Of a stretch of 64,000 nucleotides of DNA, positions 1 through 11,600 are shown one piece after another. Every line of letters starts with the position of its first letter. Within the stretch, counting starts at the first letter, position 1. Location: the NCBI GenBank assembly GCA_019671005.1, contig CM033714.1, positions 84,063,909 through 84,127,908 on the forward strand, read 5' to 3'. This stretch comes from Hibiscus mutabilis. Lineage: Eukaryota > Streptophyta > Magnoliopsida > Malvales > Malvaceae. The translations under genes and the position numbers were made by a program. The notes under the pieces were generated by a model. The model had not been told where the DNA came from. It saw nothing but the letters and a program-made list of their open reading frames with translations, and made no database searches.

Positions 1-900
1 ATCTGGTTTAACAATTTTTCAAGAATTGTTTTAATCTCGCGGTTCGACACTTTCGCTTGTCCGTTGGTCTGCGGATGGTAAGCAATGGCAATTCTTTGAG
101 TCACTCTGAACTTTTTCATGAGTGCATCAATTACCTTGTTGATCAAATAGGTTCCTCTATCGCTAATTATTGCCCGTGGTGTGCCAAACCTGGAAAAGAT
201 AGAATTTTTCAAAAAATTAACAGTGGTTCTAGCATCATTATTTCGGGTAGCCTTAGCTTCCACCCATTTAGAAACATAATCAACTGCAAGAATGATATAA
301 AAATTTCCAAATGAATAAGTAAAGGGACCCATGTAATCGATTCCCCATACATCAAAAATCTCACAGACGTGAATCGGATTTTGAGGTAATTTATTCCTTC
401 GGCTTAAATTCCCTACACGTTGACACTTATCACATGATTTACAATATAAGTAAGCGTCACGGAATATAGTAGGCCAAAAGAAACCATATTCTAAAATTTT
501 ATGGCCAGTTCGCTTTGGTCCAAAGTGACCACCACATGAATAAGAATGGCAAAAGTCTAGAATAGAATTTACCTCTTCCTCAGCAACGCATCGCCTAATT
601 ACCTGATCCAAATAGTGCTTCCATAAATAAGGATCATCCCAAATATAATATATGGACTCCCGCTTTAGTCGATTAATTCCAGATCTAGGCAAGTCTAAGG
701 GTAATTTACCTGTGACCAAGTAATTTACCATGTCTGCGAACCATGGAACCACTTTCTGCGCCAATGTCAAATGTTCTTCCAGAAACTTATCATTGATTGG
801 TGGGTCGGCTATAGAAATAGGAATATGACTCAAGTGATCAGCTACGAGATTCTCGCTTCCCTTCTTGTCTTTAATTTCCAAATTAAATTCCTGTAAAAGC
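1..900 (-). pseudogene. Integrase of Athila-type element, partial
   Basis: The minus strand encodes the HHCC-like region (CQRVGNLSRRN near 400-430) and catalytic core (FDVWGIDYMGPF near 345; FGTPRAIISDRGTYL near 150-195; IAIAYHPQTNG near 65-95). The third acidic residue of the DDE triad, expected in the segment after TNGQA, is replaced by lysine (codon at 51-53). The C terminus lies outside the window. Confidence 0.88.
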
Positions 901-949
901 AAGATCCAACGAATAAGCCTTGGCTCACCTCCTTTTTGCTCATAAGGTA

Positions 950-2632
950 TTTTAAAGTTGCATGGTCAGAAAAAATAATCACTTTAGTTCCAAGCAAATA
1001 GGATCTAAATTTTTCTAAGGCAAAGACAATATAAAGTAATTATTTTTCTATTGTCGAGTAATTTCTCTGAGCTGAGTCTAGAATCCTTGAAGCATAGGTG
1101 ATAACATGTGGTTCTTTCCTGATTCTCTGTCCAAGAACAGCTCCAACGCTCGTATCTGATACGTCACACATAAGCTCAAAATCATATTCCCAATTTGGTG
1201 CTTTGACGATTGGTGTCGTGTTCAACTTTTCTTTGAGTACATCGAACAATTTTTTGCACTCGGGATTAAAGTCGAAGACTTTATCTTTTTGTAACAGCTC
1301 ACACAACGATCGGGCCAGCTTCAAAAAATCTCTAATAAATCTTCGGTAGAAACCTGCATGGCCAAGAAAAGAATGAACCTCCCTCACAGTTGTGGGGTAA
1401 GGTAGTGGGCGTATAATATCGGTCTTGGCCTTATCAACGGCAATTCCATTAGATGACACAATATGTCCCAAAATTAATCCCTTATCAACCATAAAATGGC
1501 ATTTTTCATAATTCAAAACAAGATTAAATTCTAGGCATCTATTAAGCACATTAGTTAAATTACTAAGAAACTCATTAAAAGAACTACCGTATACCGTAAA
1601 GTCATCCATGAAGACTTTGATGCCCTTCTCCACATAGTTAGAAAAAATACTTAGCGTACATCTTTGGAAAGTGGCCGGTGCATTACAAGGCCAAAGGGCA
1701 TCCATCGATATGCAAATGTACCAAATGGACAAGTAAAAGTTATTTTTTATTGGTCTTCTAGCGCAACTGGAATTTGGAAAAAACCTGAAAAACCATCAAG
1801 GCAACAATAATGAGTTTTCCCAGCTAGTTTCTCGATCATTTGATCTATAAAGGGAAGAGGAAAATGGTCTTTTCTAGTGAGAGAGTTCAACTTCCTGTAG
1901 TCGTTACGGACTCTCCATCCATTTTGTACACGCATTGGAACTAACTCTCCTTCAGAATTTTAGACCACCGTAACTCTGGTCTTTTTAGGTACCACGTGAA
2001 TTGGACTTACCCAGTCACTGTCGGAAATATGATAGATTACATCTGCATCAAGGAGTTTATGTATCTCATTTTTTACTACCTCCATCATTGGTTGGTTCAA
2101 CCGGCGTTGTCCTTGTCTAGAAGGTTTCGCTCTTTCTTTCATTTTAATCTTATGCATACGAGGGACTAAGTCCCTTAATATCGACAATAGGTCATCCTAT
2201 AGATTCCTTGTGTGCGCGCAATACCTTCACTAGTGCATTCTTTTCTTCTTCGGACAATTTGTTTGAGATGATCACCAGTAAGGTTTCATTTTCTCCCAAA
2301 AAGGCATATTTCAAGTGCTCTGACAACTGTTTTAGTTCTATCTCTGGAGCCTGCAAAATAGAAGGTAACATTTTAGTTTTAGAGAGAGATAAAAATAAGT
2401 CAAAATTTATAGAAAAAATATGTTCAAACTCCATTTCTTCCTTTTTGCAGCAAAGTTCAAGATCCATGTAAAAACTATTGAAAAAATTAGTTTCAACAAA
2501 TTCATCAACTAAGGGATCAATAATATCGACGGAATTAATTCTTTCAACTTGATCTGGGTATTTCATCGCTTTATAAACGTCAAATTCTACGACCTCACCA
2601 TCAAATTCTATTGTTAATATACTGCTTCTCAC
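950..2632 (-). pseudogene. Linker, reverse transcriptase and RNase H of Athila-type element, broken
   Basis: Four open pieces (2632-2192, 2187-1960, 1935-1747, 1732-1040) together cover the protease-RT linker, RT fingers (DWVSPIHVVPKK), palm (RKDHFPLPFIDQMIEKLAG, CCLDGFSGF), catalytic FMDD at about 1605 (VFMDDFTVYGSS), thumb (GFYRRFIRDF) and the start of RNase H (YASRILDSAQRNYSTIEK). RNase H continues past a stop at 1040 as FRSYLLGTKVIIFSDHATLK. Stops near 2187, 1950, 1740 and 1040 disable it. Confidence 0.9.
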
Positions 2633-2665
2633 ATCAATCTTTGTATACGCGGTGCTTAGGAAGGG

Positions 2666-2971
2666 TCAGCCTAAAAGTACCTCAGAGCAAGTGTTCGTCC
2701 TATCGTTTTCCATGTCGATGACATAGAAGTTGGCAGGAAAAATTAGAACATCGACTTTCACTAAGACATTTTCAAGCACTCCCTCCGGATAGATAATAGA
2801 ACGATCAGCCAACTGGATAGTTACTCTTGTTTCCTTCAAAGGTTCGTTAGTAATCATTTTATAAACAGAAAGAGGCATAACGTTAATTGAAGCTCCTAAG
2901 TCGCACATATCACGTTTAATTAAAACATTTCCTATTTTGCAAGGTATAGCGAACATACCTTGGTTCTTCAT
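2666..2971 (-). pseudogene. Aspartic protease domain of Athila-type element
   Basis: An open stretch of 101 codons contains DMCDLGASINVMPLSVYKM, matching the retropepsin active-site region of Athila-group elements (D-[LS]-G form). It would process the Gag-Pol polyprotein. It ends in a stop at 2666, and the linker to reverse transcriptase (2632-2192) is in a separate open stretch, so the polyprotein is broken. Confidence 0.8.
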
Positions 2972-4064
2972 CTTTGGTGGAAGCTTCCACTAAAATACTA
3001 CTGAGATATGTTCTCCCAGATTTACCTTTTCGTGACCAGTCAGTCTCCTCTTTGTGGTGCAAAGCTCATTTAGAAATTGGGCATACCTTTGCACTTGTCG
3101 GATTACTTCTAAGAGAGGTATATTGACTTGTACTTTTTGGAACGCCTCTAAGATTTCCATCTCTTTGGCTCTCTTGTCACGACTTTTTGAAACTGTACTT
3201 ACCTCGTGAACCCGTCGAGATGGTTCATTTAAAGGGTGAAATCATTGCGATTTGGTGGCCATAGTAGATATTAACGTTCTTGTCGCCGTTGGAGTCATGT
3301 TAACAAGAGCTCATCCACTTGCTGCGTCTACCACTTTCATGTTCATGGGTGTTAATCCTTCATAAAAAAAACTGGAAAAGCATTTGTTCAAACAATCCGT
3401 GTTGTGGACAGTTTGCACATAGCTTTTTGAAACGCTCCCAGTAGTCATATAAAGATTCAATATCCTTTTTTCGGATACTCAGGATACTTCACCTTAGCTC
3501 TCTTGCCTTAGCTGCTAGGAAAAACCTGTCAAGAAAAAGGCGAGCCATGTCAGTCCAAGTTGAAACCGAGTTGGAGGGTAAATCAAATACCAATCCTTAG
3601 CAATGTCAGCTAAAGAAAAGGGAAAGGCGCGAAGTTTTATTTGATCTTCAGAAGCTCCCTAGGGTTTTGTGCTTAAACAAACCATGTGAAATTCCTTTAG
3701 ATGTTTATGTGGATTTTCACTTGGCAAATCGTGATAGGTTGGTAAAAGGTGTATTAAGCATGTCTTGAGAGCGAATGGTGTCTCGCCATTCGGGAATGTT
3801 ATGCACATAGATGGTTATCATCAGGGGCCGCAGCCAGTTGTCAGACAGTTTGGTCATTGTCTCCCATTGGAACTGGTTCTTTGGTTGTATAGTCAAAATG
3901 TGATTCTGCTTCAGATGCTATTTCTAAATCTCGTTCAGATGCTATTTCGAAATGTGTCAATGTCTTTGCTTTTTCTCCCGAAGTGTTTGGGCGTGCAGTC
4001 TTTGGGCGTATGCTTCGATCTCTGGGTTATATTCTGCTTGTTCTCCCGGATTCCTCCTGGTCAT
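2972..4064 (-). pseudogene. gag of Athila-type element, decayed
   Basis: The likely start is the ATG whose complement is at 4062-4064, followed by MTRRNPGEQAEYNPEIEAYA, a usual opening of this gag group. Translations of 3260-3480 on the minus strand give the capsid-like run with CANCPQHGLFEQMLFQFFYE and TPMNMKVVDAASG. Stops and frameshifts interrupt it repeatedly, for example after about 25 codons. It encodes the capsid/nucleocapsid precursor in intact relatives; here it cannot make a full product. Confidence 0.8.
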
Positions 4065-4100
4065 AAATCAAACAAAAATAATTAGTAACTTCGTCGTAGT

Positions 4101-4118
4101 CCCCCGGCAACGGCGCCA
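4101..4118 (-). other. Primer binding site complementary to tRNA-Asp
   Basis: The minus strand reads TGGCGCCGTTGCCGGGGG, the complement of the plant tRNA-Asp 3' end. It lies three bases from the LTR edge, as expected for a primer site. Confidence 0.9.
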
Positions 4119-4121
4119 ATT

Positions 4122-5439
4122 TGACACGCATCGTTTTCGCATCAAAACAATTCCTTCTTCTTAAATAATAAATAAATGAATTCAAACGTAGTGAAAGAGA
4201 AGTAAGGGTCGATCCCACATGGACTAAGAGAACTTTCTGATTTATGTTTGTTCAATCGGTGAGCCGAGAAGAGAGCTGAATAATATTTAAATATGGTGGG
4301 GATTTATGGAATTGAGTAGAAATAATAAGAGATTGTAAAGAAAATTAAGAAGTGGATTCAATATGGTAAAGATTAGCCTCGGGCTTTTGCTTTGACTCAG
4401 CTTCCTCGGATTATTGGAATAAGGATTTTTCACTTCGGGGTTCACGTCGGTTACTCACCTACAAGGATCAATCCTTGTGACTGTGCCTTGTATACCGAAT
4501 ACCCAAGTGCCATCTTTGATATCGATTTTGGAAATTGATCTAATCAACACCAATTTTGTAGATCAAAAATAAATAAGTAAGCCGACTCGGACTACGTTGT
4601 TTCAATAATAACTGATTCCGATCTCAGTTTCCTCTTAGCAAACAATTTTGCTAAGTGTGTTCCCAGGAAGTCGAATGTGCTTCAATAGCCGATCCTTCCT
4701 CCCACACATTTAACCAAAACAACATCCTGACCAACGCCAATCTTTGGTTTTGAAATCATTTTGATTTTGAAATTAAGTTTAGAAAACTAATAGAGATACT
4801 CGAAATTGTTTAAGTGTTTTTCAATCCTCACGTTGGAATTGAGTAATTGCTTTAGCCCTTGGCTATGGAAAACTTAGCTAAGTATGATTGTGGTAAAAAT
4901 CATACTTAGCATTATAAAAGAAAATTAGATAAAAAACTTAAAGCAAAAACTAAAGAAAAGAAAGAACTTTATAAAACTTTAAAAGTAAAAACAAAGCTAA
5001 GAATGAGAATGATTTTTGAGTTTGCCCAAATGGGGTATTTATAGCAGCCTAAAACCTTAAAAATAACCCTAAAGAGATAAGAGATAAATCCTAAATTATT
5101 TAAATTAATTACAAAAGATAATTCCAAAATTTGATTTAAAATTCGGCTGATAAGTTATCTGATATGCGGCTGATAAGTTATCGTTGATGCTAACGTAGTG
5201 TCTTCTAGAAGCTGCTGACGTGGCATCCAGTCAGACTTTCATGCCCAGATTCATGCCCACTAATCCAGCCATGAATCCATAAAATCAAAAATTGTATAAT
5301 TTCAGCAGTTTAAGCACCATTCCTATAACCTACTGTCTTGCATGGAAAATGAACAAAAATGCCCATATTAGCAACTTAAAACAACCAATCAATGAGTAAT
5401 TAGAGATAGAAGAATGCATAATTTAAGCACTAATCAACA
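4122..5439 (-). repeat. 5' LTR of the Athila-type element
   Basis: The minus strand starts TGTTGATTAGTGC at 5439 and ends GCGTGTCA at 4122, giving TG...CA ends directly next to the primer site. Length is 1318 bp. No second copy is available in the window, so the borders rest on the terminal dinucleotides, the primer site, and the resumption of hAT coding at 5440. Confidence 0.8.
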
Positions 5440-6530
5440 ACACTTTTAATATCAACTTCTTCCAAAAGATCACCCTCGATTGCCATCAAAGCAAGACCAT
5501 CTAATCTTTTTTGTGACATGGTTGTTCGTACGTATAACTTCAACAACTTTGATTTTAAAAAACTTCATTCTGTAGAAACAACAACAATATGAATAGTTAA
5601 TAAGATTCTATAAGCAAATGTCGCATTTGGGAAGTAATTAAAATGTTTTAAAAAATCTTAATAAATCCATTGCTTCCATATTTTCCTTAGGTAAAAATTC
5701 TCTAAGTAGTCTCATCTCAATAAAAAAAAACTCACATTTTCAAAGAACATTTTCAAAATTATTACAAGAAGTCAAAAACATTTTCATATAATTGATATTG
5801 TTCAAATCTCTTGTCCATGGAAAAAATGGTTTAATCGACAATATACAAGAAGTATTCAATTCTAAATGACTCTTCAGAATCTAGTAATGTTCCCTCGACA
5901 TCGATTTCACCAAATTGTCTTTTTTATGTACCATATGTTTTTTAGGAAACGTAGGATAAATTCCAATTTCATTAGTTATTTTTATTGTCGTGTCCATGGC
6001 ACTTGAAAACCCACTATCTCTATAATTTTTGAAAAATAAAATAGATCTTTCTATCTCATCAATAGCAACATCAATCAACATGTCTTTTGACCGGTTTTTA
6101 CTAAGTTCATAGCAAATAAAGTTTCATGTCAAATGACTGTAGATTGCAAAAATTTAAACTATCAAGTTCATTTGTTGCTAAAGATTTAGCTTCACTTTGT
6201 ATTTTAGGATCATTATCTGTATGAGCTACTTGAAATAATGTTTTTTTATCTCAACAATTTAAAATCTTATTGCCTTAATATTTTTAACGTGACTTTCCCA
6301 CTATGGGCTGACAATAATTTAAGAGTTAAACCCTTGACATTTTCTCTTAATATATTCTATCTCTTTGTAGAATTAACAAATAAAGTATAAAGACGTTGAA
6401 CTATTCTAAAATAATCCCTTGCTTTCATTGAAGTGTTTGCAATTCACACAAAACCAAGTTAAAATTATGACACCCACGTGGAGAATAAAAAGCTCTAGGA
6501 TTCAAGTCTAAAAGTCTTTGGAATAAATTT
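5440..6530 (-). pseudogene. hAT-superfamily transposase relic (ZMYM1-like/TTF-type), split by the retrotransposon
   Basis: Three recognisable pieces run along the minus strand. 6500-6360 gives LLDLNPRAFYSPRGCHNFN and then MKARDYFRIVQRLYTLFVNS. 6081-5881 gives FFKNYRDSGFSSAMDTTIKI, followed by a YPTFPKK segment. 5520-5443 gives MSQKRLDGLALMAIEGDLLE, the start of the C-terminal dimerisation segment. This is the order seen in plant hAT transposases annotated as zinc-finger MYM-type 1-like. Frameshifts and stops separate the pieces. The reading stops where the LTR begins, so the rest of the C terminus should lie beyond the retrotransposon. Confidence 0.8.
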
Positions 6531-7417
6531 GAATTATGGTATTAATTGTTTGTAAGTTATTAATTATCAAACATAAAATCTACAATTTTGTAATTATTTA
6601 ATTTAAGTTAAATTAAATTTTTTGAGCCCTTCTTTTTTTAAGAGCCCTGTGTATGTCGCTTATATTGGCATGTCCAGAACCGCCACCGTAGACTTTAACC
6701 TTTAATTCCTGCAAACACGGCTCAAAATCTTCCCATGTCAAAACATATTTTCCTTGCTTTTCCACAAATAAGATGATGATGCATTAATTTGTTTAATAAA
6801 AATATTATAATATTGTAAATAATATTAGAATGAATTAGAAGTTTTTAAAAATAAATAGGATTAATATAGAATTAAATAATTTTTTATGGACTAAATTGAA
6901 TCCAAAATTTTTTTAAGAGACTTGACATGCCATTTATTCTTTTTCATTACTTATTTACACTTTTTTGGTCAAAACTGTCACGTGACATGGTCTTATTGAC
7001 TAATTTTTCAATGGAGTTGACAATTTTGAGGTAAAATGAGTAATGTTTGAGTACTTTTAAAAAATTATTGATAAAAACATTAAGTACCAAGATGAGAAAA
7101 CATGTAAGAGAAATTTGTATATTAAACTTTTTATCGAGTGATGAAATGATCTGCTTCATTTTTTAGAAGATTATTTCATACATAGTCAATAGAATTTAAA
7201 CTCTACAAATTGGGGTGAATGAATGACACGTGAGTTTATTTTTTTGGATAAATAATTTTTATTCATCCAAAAGAACTCCCAACAAAACCAAAATAAGCTG
7301 TGAGTTTTTGTGTGGTAAAAGAATAAAAAAGGGACACATGGATGTATTTAAACAATTAATATATCTTGCTAAAAGTGTATCACATACTAACCCACAAAAC
7401 TATTAATTAATTAAGTA
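6531..7417. other. AT-rich intergenic, no gene seen
   Basis: Low-complexity AT-rich DNA. A short less AT-rich patch at 6620-6770 could be coding debris on the minus strand (it reads VKVYGGGSGHANISDI) but I do not recognise it. Open frames are short and composition-driven. Confidence 0.5.
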
Positions 7418-7490
7418 GCTCTTGTTGCTCAATTGGTTAGAGTACTTGTTGAGTAAGTGGGAGGTTTTTAGTTCAATTCTTGACAAGAAC
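7418..7490 (+). repeat. tRNA-Thr(AGU)-like pseudogene or head of a tRNA-derived SINE
   Basis: The 73 nt align with a plant tRNA-Thr. A seven-base acceptor stem GCTCTTG pairs with CAAGAAC with one mismatch. A D-arm region (GCTCAATTGGTTAGAG), an anticodon loop TGAGTAA with AGT in place, and a T-arm with GTTCAATTC follow. Arm stems have G-T pairs and a mismatch, so a working tRNA is unlikely. The downstream 60 nt are repeated at 7542-7602, which favours a SINE-like repeat. Confidence 0.6.
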
Positions 7491-7605
7491 ATTTTAAGCC
7501 TAAAGGCTTACAATATCATATATCTAAGTGGATGAAAGGTTTTGAGTTCAATTCTTGACAAGAACATTTTAAGCCTAAAGGCTTACAATATCATATATCT
7601 AAGTG
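7469..7605 (+). repeat. Tandem partial duplication of the tRNA-like repeat tail
   Basis: The string from the T-arm (AGTTCAATTCTTGACAAGAA) through CATTTTAAGCCTAAAGGCTT and TCATATATCTAAGTGG occurs twice, about 71 bp apart (from about 7469 and from about 7540). The copies are almost identical, so the duplication is recent relative to the tRNA-like head. Confidence 0.8.
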
Positions 7606-8517
7606 GTTTTTCATCTTTTCAAATACAATTGTTAACAATAATGTTAAACACTTTTTCACCGCACTTCTCAATTAGCCGTTATGTTTATCGGCAAGAAATG
7701 TAACATAATCTACTTACCATAAAAGGGATTCAACTGGAATTCAAAAACCTAAATAGTTCCCCTAAAAAACTTGTAATTAGTTAGCTCAATTTGTTTTACA
7801 GTTTGGAAAACATATTCTCAAGTTGGAAAATAATTTCCTATATTTAACTTAACCATAACTAACACGTTAGTAGTTTTCTTGTTCCTTAATGTTTAAAAAG
7901 ACTCATAAAAAAAATTAAATTGAAAAAAACACACATCAATTTAAGAAACTTTGAAGTGAATATTTCAAGATCGAAAGGATTTGATTTAAAATCATCTCCG
8001 TCTCGATCTTGGAAATTTTAATTAAAGTTCAATATAAATTGTTCTGAACTCGATTTTCAATAATACCATCTCGAATAAGACCGAGTCGAGTCAGTGTACC
8101 ACCCTAGATATACAAGGTCAACCCATTTTTTGTAGGAGAGTGAGAAACTAACTTCTTGTAAAAGCACATACTCTAAACCTTAAACAAAGACAACATGGGA
8201 GTGCAGTCCATAATAAGCAATTCCAAACAATGTTAAAACAATCGTTCGTCTTCATCATTTAAAGGTTTTGTTTTGTTTTCTTTCTTTTTCTTTTTCTTTT
8301 TCTTTCTTCTTTTTTGGGTTTGAGTTTCAGGCCACAAAACCCTGGGAAGCTATCTAATGCGCTGCACGAAATCAAGTTTCTTTTTCTTTTTGACTGTTCT
8401 CGTTTGGAGATTCTCATGTTTTTTTTATTAAGATTTAACCAACGTCAACCATTGTTCCATTGAAGGTTTATTCTTCTTCTTCTTCTTATTAAATTCTGAT
8501 CTACGTTTTAAGTGATC
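7606..8517. other. Upstream region of the At4g04980-like gene
   Basis: No protein gene is seen. A pyrimidine-rich tract (TTTTC repeats) at 8270-8310 and further T/C-rich stretches up to 8490 precede the first ATG at 8518, as in plant promoters and leaders. I cannot fix a transcription start. Confidence 0.45.
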
Positions 8518-8633
8518 ATGCGTGCAATATGCTGTGGTTTGACACCAGCTTTCTTTGGTTCCAAAACAATCAAACTTGTCCAGGTAAGTATTTTCAATTT
8601 TCTCTCTTGGATTTTTTATTATTCTTATTTCTT

Positions 8634-8667
<34 letters not shown>

Positions 8668-11600
8668 GTTGTTCAATCTGCAGAAATCAAGGGTTGTTGT
8701 TAAAATTCTGTCTCTAACCCACCATTGTTGGCAATGCGAAGAACAGATTTACTTGTTGAAGATGCCATTTTTAATGCATTTTCCCACTCCCTTTTTATGA
8801 TTTTTCCTAGAGTTTTTTTAATGATTTTTGTATGGTTAAATTTCTATAAATTTTCCATTTTCTACACATTTTTTTGCTTTTGTTGAATGATTGCAATGAG
8901 TCATTCCCTTTTGGAGGGCCTAAAGTGGAACCTGCAAATGTGCAGAACCTTTGTATGGATTGTGTTGTATCCACATGTCTGAGACATGTTTGATTAAAAT
9001 CCTGGTTGTTATATGATACTTCACAAAACATGCATTAATGTTTGTTAATTAATTCTTTTGTTGTTTGAAATCCTCAAATTAAAATTTTGATCTTGTAATA
9101 TGTATGTATGTATGTATGTATGTATATATATGCAGGGAAAAACCTCTCTATCAAGGCGTCGAAAGAGAAGGGAGGTTGCCGAGCAGGACAATTCACCTCA
9201 AGTACAATGCAGTTTCATTCTGATGATGGAGCTTAGGAAGAAAATTACAACATTTAGAGACATCATTGATCTACCACCTTGTAGTACCACTTTATCCACT
9301 GATCAGGTATTGTAAGAAAAACGAAAAGTCGGAGTAACATCGGCCAGATATCTTTAGTTAAGTTTGTTTCAGTAGTTTTAATCTTCCTATATGTCTTGAT
9401 TTCTGCAGATGATATTAGGGACAATGCAAGATCTCCATAAATACTACCCTGAAAGCATACCCCGGTTCCGTAGATCGAAATTGAAAAGACTACCTCTTGA
9501 TAAGGTTTGAAAATTTTGCATAGAACTGCCTGTTTTATATTCTAGCATGACTTCAAGATTGATCCCAATGCTAACAATCTACCTGAAATTGCCTATAAAC
9601 AGAAACTGGTCTACTTTTGCGAGGCATTGCAAGATCTTGCGGACGTTTCGAATATGAGCGGTGAAGGGATTGACAAATGCAAACTTGATATAAATGACAA
9701 TGAAGAGCCTAAAACTGTTGAGAAGCTTGGTATGCAAGTAAACTTTCTCATATAGTTACATGTTGTTATCTTTGTTTGAATCTGATAAACTGCAAAGAAA
9801 AATGGGATTAATGGTAGCACTTGCAAGAACTTTTGGGAACATTTCGTTTGTGTTTTTCCAATATCGAAAACGAGTCTAGTGAAGTTGATAATGAATTTCC
9901 CTTTTTTCACCTTTTGGCAGTTGAAATAACTGTGGCAACACTCAATGGGTTGATTAAGATAGCAAGAGAGAAATGTGATATGGTTGATGAAGATGAAGAT
10001 GAAGAGAATGAAAAGGGCTTATGTCAAAAGGTTGATCCTTGTAAAGAAAATGGCTATTGCTGCCCTTCGCCGACTTCGGTGCTGCCTGAGTTGTCGAACG
10101 GTCCATTAAAACCTCCTTATTCCTCACCTGTTTTGTTGTCTGTCAATGTTCAAGCAGTGGGGAAACTGAGCCCCATGGATGTGAAGCGACTGAAATTACA
10201 TATGCTTCCTGATTATAGAGATGAAGTTCCCAGTTTTATGAAGCAAAATAATGTTATGATTGAGGAACAAGATGCAGAGGAAAATGGTGAAGTTGTTGAT
10301 GAAACCGGGGATCCGAACTCTCAAAACGAGACGCTAGAGGATCCGGTTTCTGATTCAGACGGTGCATCCGGTGATACAACGATAAATGGAAGCGATGCTG
10401 CCCCAATAACACCGCTGTTAGCACCGCCACCGGAGGTGACACCACCTCCCGAGTTGCTGGGAGATGAAGAAGTGGCTGAAGATGGATCAGCATCACCACC
10501 ACCAGCAACACCAGCAGAAGTTTTACCGCAAATTCCTCCACCACTACCACCCCTCCAACCAAATGCAGAAGCTGCAAAACAAACTTCAGAAGCAAGAGAA
10601 CCAGAGTCACCCTCACCGGGTACAGCATTGGAAGAATCAGCAGCAACTGAAGTACCATTCCCGCCACCTCCTCCTCCACCACCACCAGCTCCATCAAAGC
10701 CAAATATAAGGGTAACAGCAGCAGCAGCACCACCTCCACCACCACCACCACCGCCAGCTCAATCAAAGCCAAATATAGGGGTAACAGCAGCAGCAGCACG
10801 TCCTTCACCACCACCGCAAGCTCCATCAAAGCCAAATATCGGGGTAACAGCAGCAGCAGCAGCTACTCCGCCGCCGCCGCCACCACCACCACTGCTAGCT
10901 TCATCAAAGACAAATATAGGGATAGCAGCAGCAGCAGCTCCACAACCGCCGCTGCCGCCGCCAGCTCCATCAAAGCCAAATATAGGGGTAACAGCAGCAG
11001 CAGCACCTCCTCCACCACCACCACCATCAGCGCCAACAGAGCCAAATACAGAGGTACCACCACCACCACCTCTAGTAGTGGAAAAAGTAGCACCAGTTAC
11101 ACAACCACCACCTCCTACTAGAACTGCATTAGGACAACTCCCACCACTACCACCACCATGATGACTTCAAAAGGATCAGGACCAGTGCCACCACCACCAC
11201 CACCAGGGGCGTCACCAGCAAATGGAGCTGCTCCACCACCTCCTGCACCTGGTGCTGGTGCCGGTGCCTTGCGCTTCAAGAAAGCAAATTCTAAATTGAA
11301 GAGATCAAGTCACATGGGTAATCTATATCGAAATCTCAAGGGCAAATTAGAAGGATTTCCCAAGCGAACCTCCTCTGCGTCTAATGGAAAAAAGGGTGTA
11401 GGAGGTGGCGCTGCAAGCGGCGGCAATGGGAAACAAGGAATGGCTGATGCATTAGCGGAGATGACAATGAGGTATACATGTTTCTTACATCAAAATCCAA
11501 TAAATTATGCCAATCCTGTATTAAAATAAGTGATTTTTTTTTTGCTAACTTCGTGTTGGTCTCAGATCAACATACTTCATACAAATCGAAGAAGATGTTA

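Larger units (their letters stand above)
1..5439 (-). mobile_element. Ty3/gypsy LTR retrotransposon, Athila-type, decayed, 3' end outside window
   Basis: The order on the minus strand is LTR (5439-4122), tRNA-Asp primer site, gag, protease, reverse transcriptase, RNase H, integrase. This is the Ty3/gypsy order. The protease motif CDLGAS and the gag motif CPQHGLFEQ-like are typical of the Athila lineage. The 3' LTR lies left of the window. Many stops and frameshifts break the polyprotein, so the copy is not autonomous. It was inserted in a hAT transposase relic that resumes at 5440. Confidence 0.93.

Noticed and set aside
7418..7490. Functional tRNA-Thr gene
   Set aside because: Mismatch in the acceptor stem, several G-T pairs, a mismatch in the T-arm, and a duplicated tail point to a relic or SINE.
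10254..11093. Long Val/Leu-rich open frames on the minus strand
   Set aside because: They are mirror images of the GC-rich proline/alanine codons of the At4g04980-like gene.
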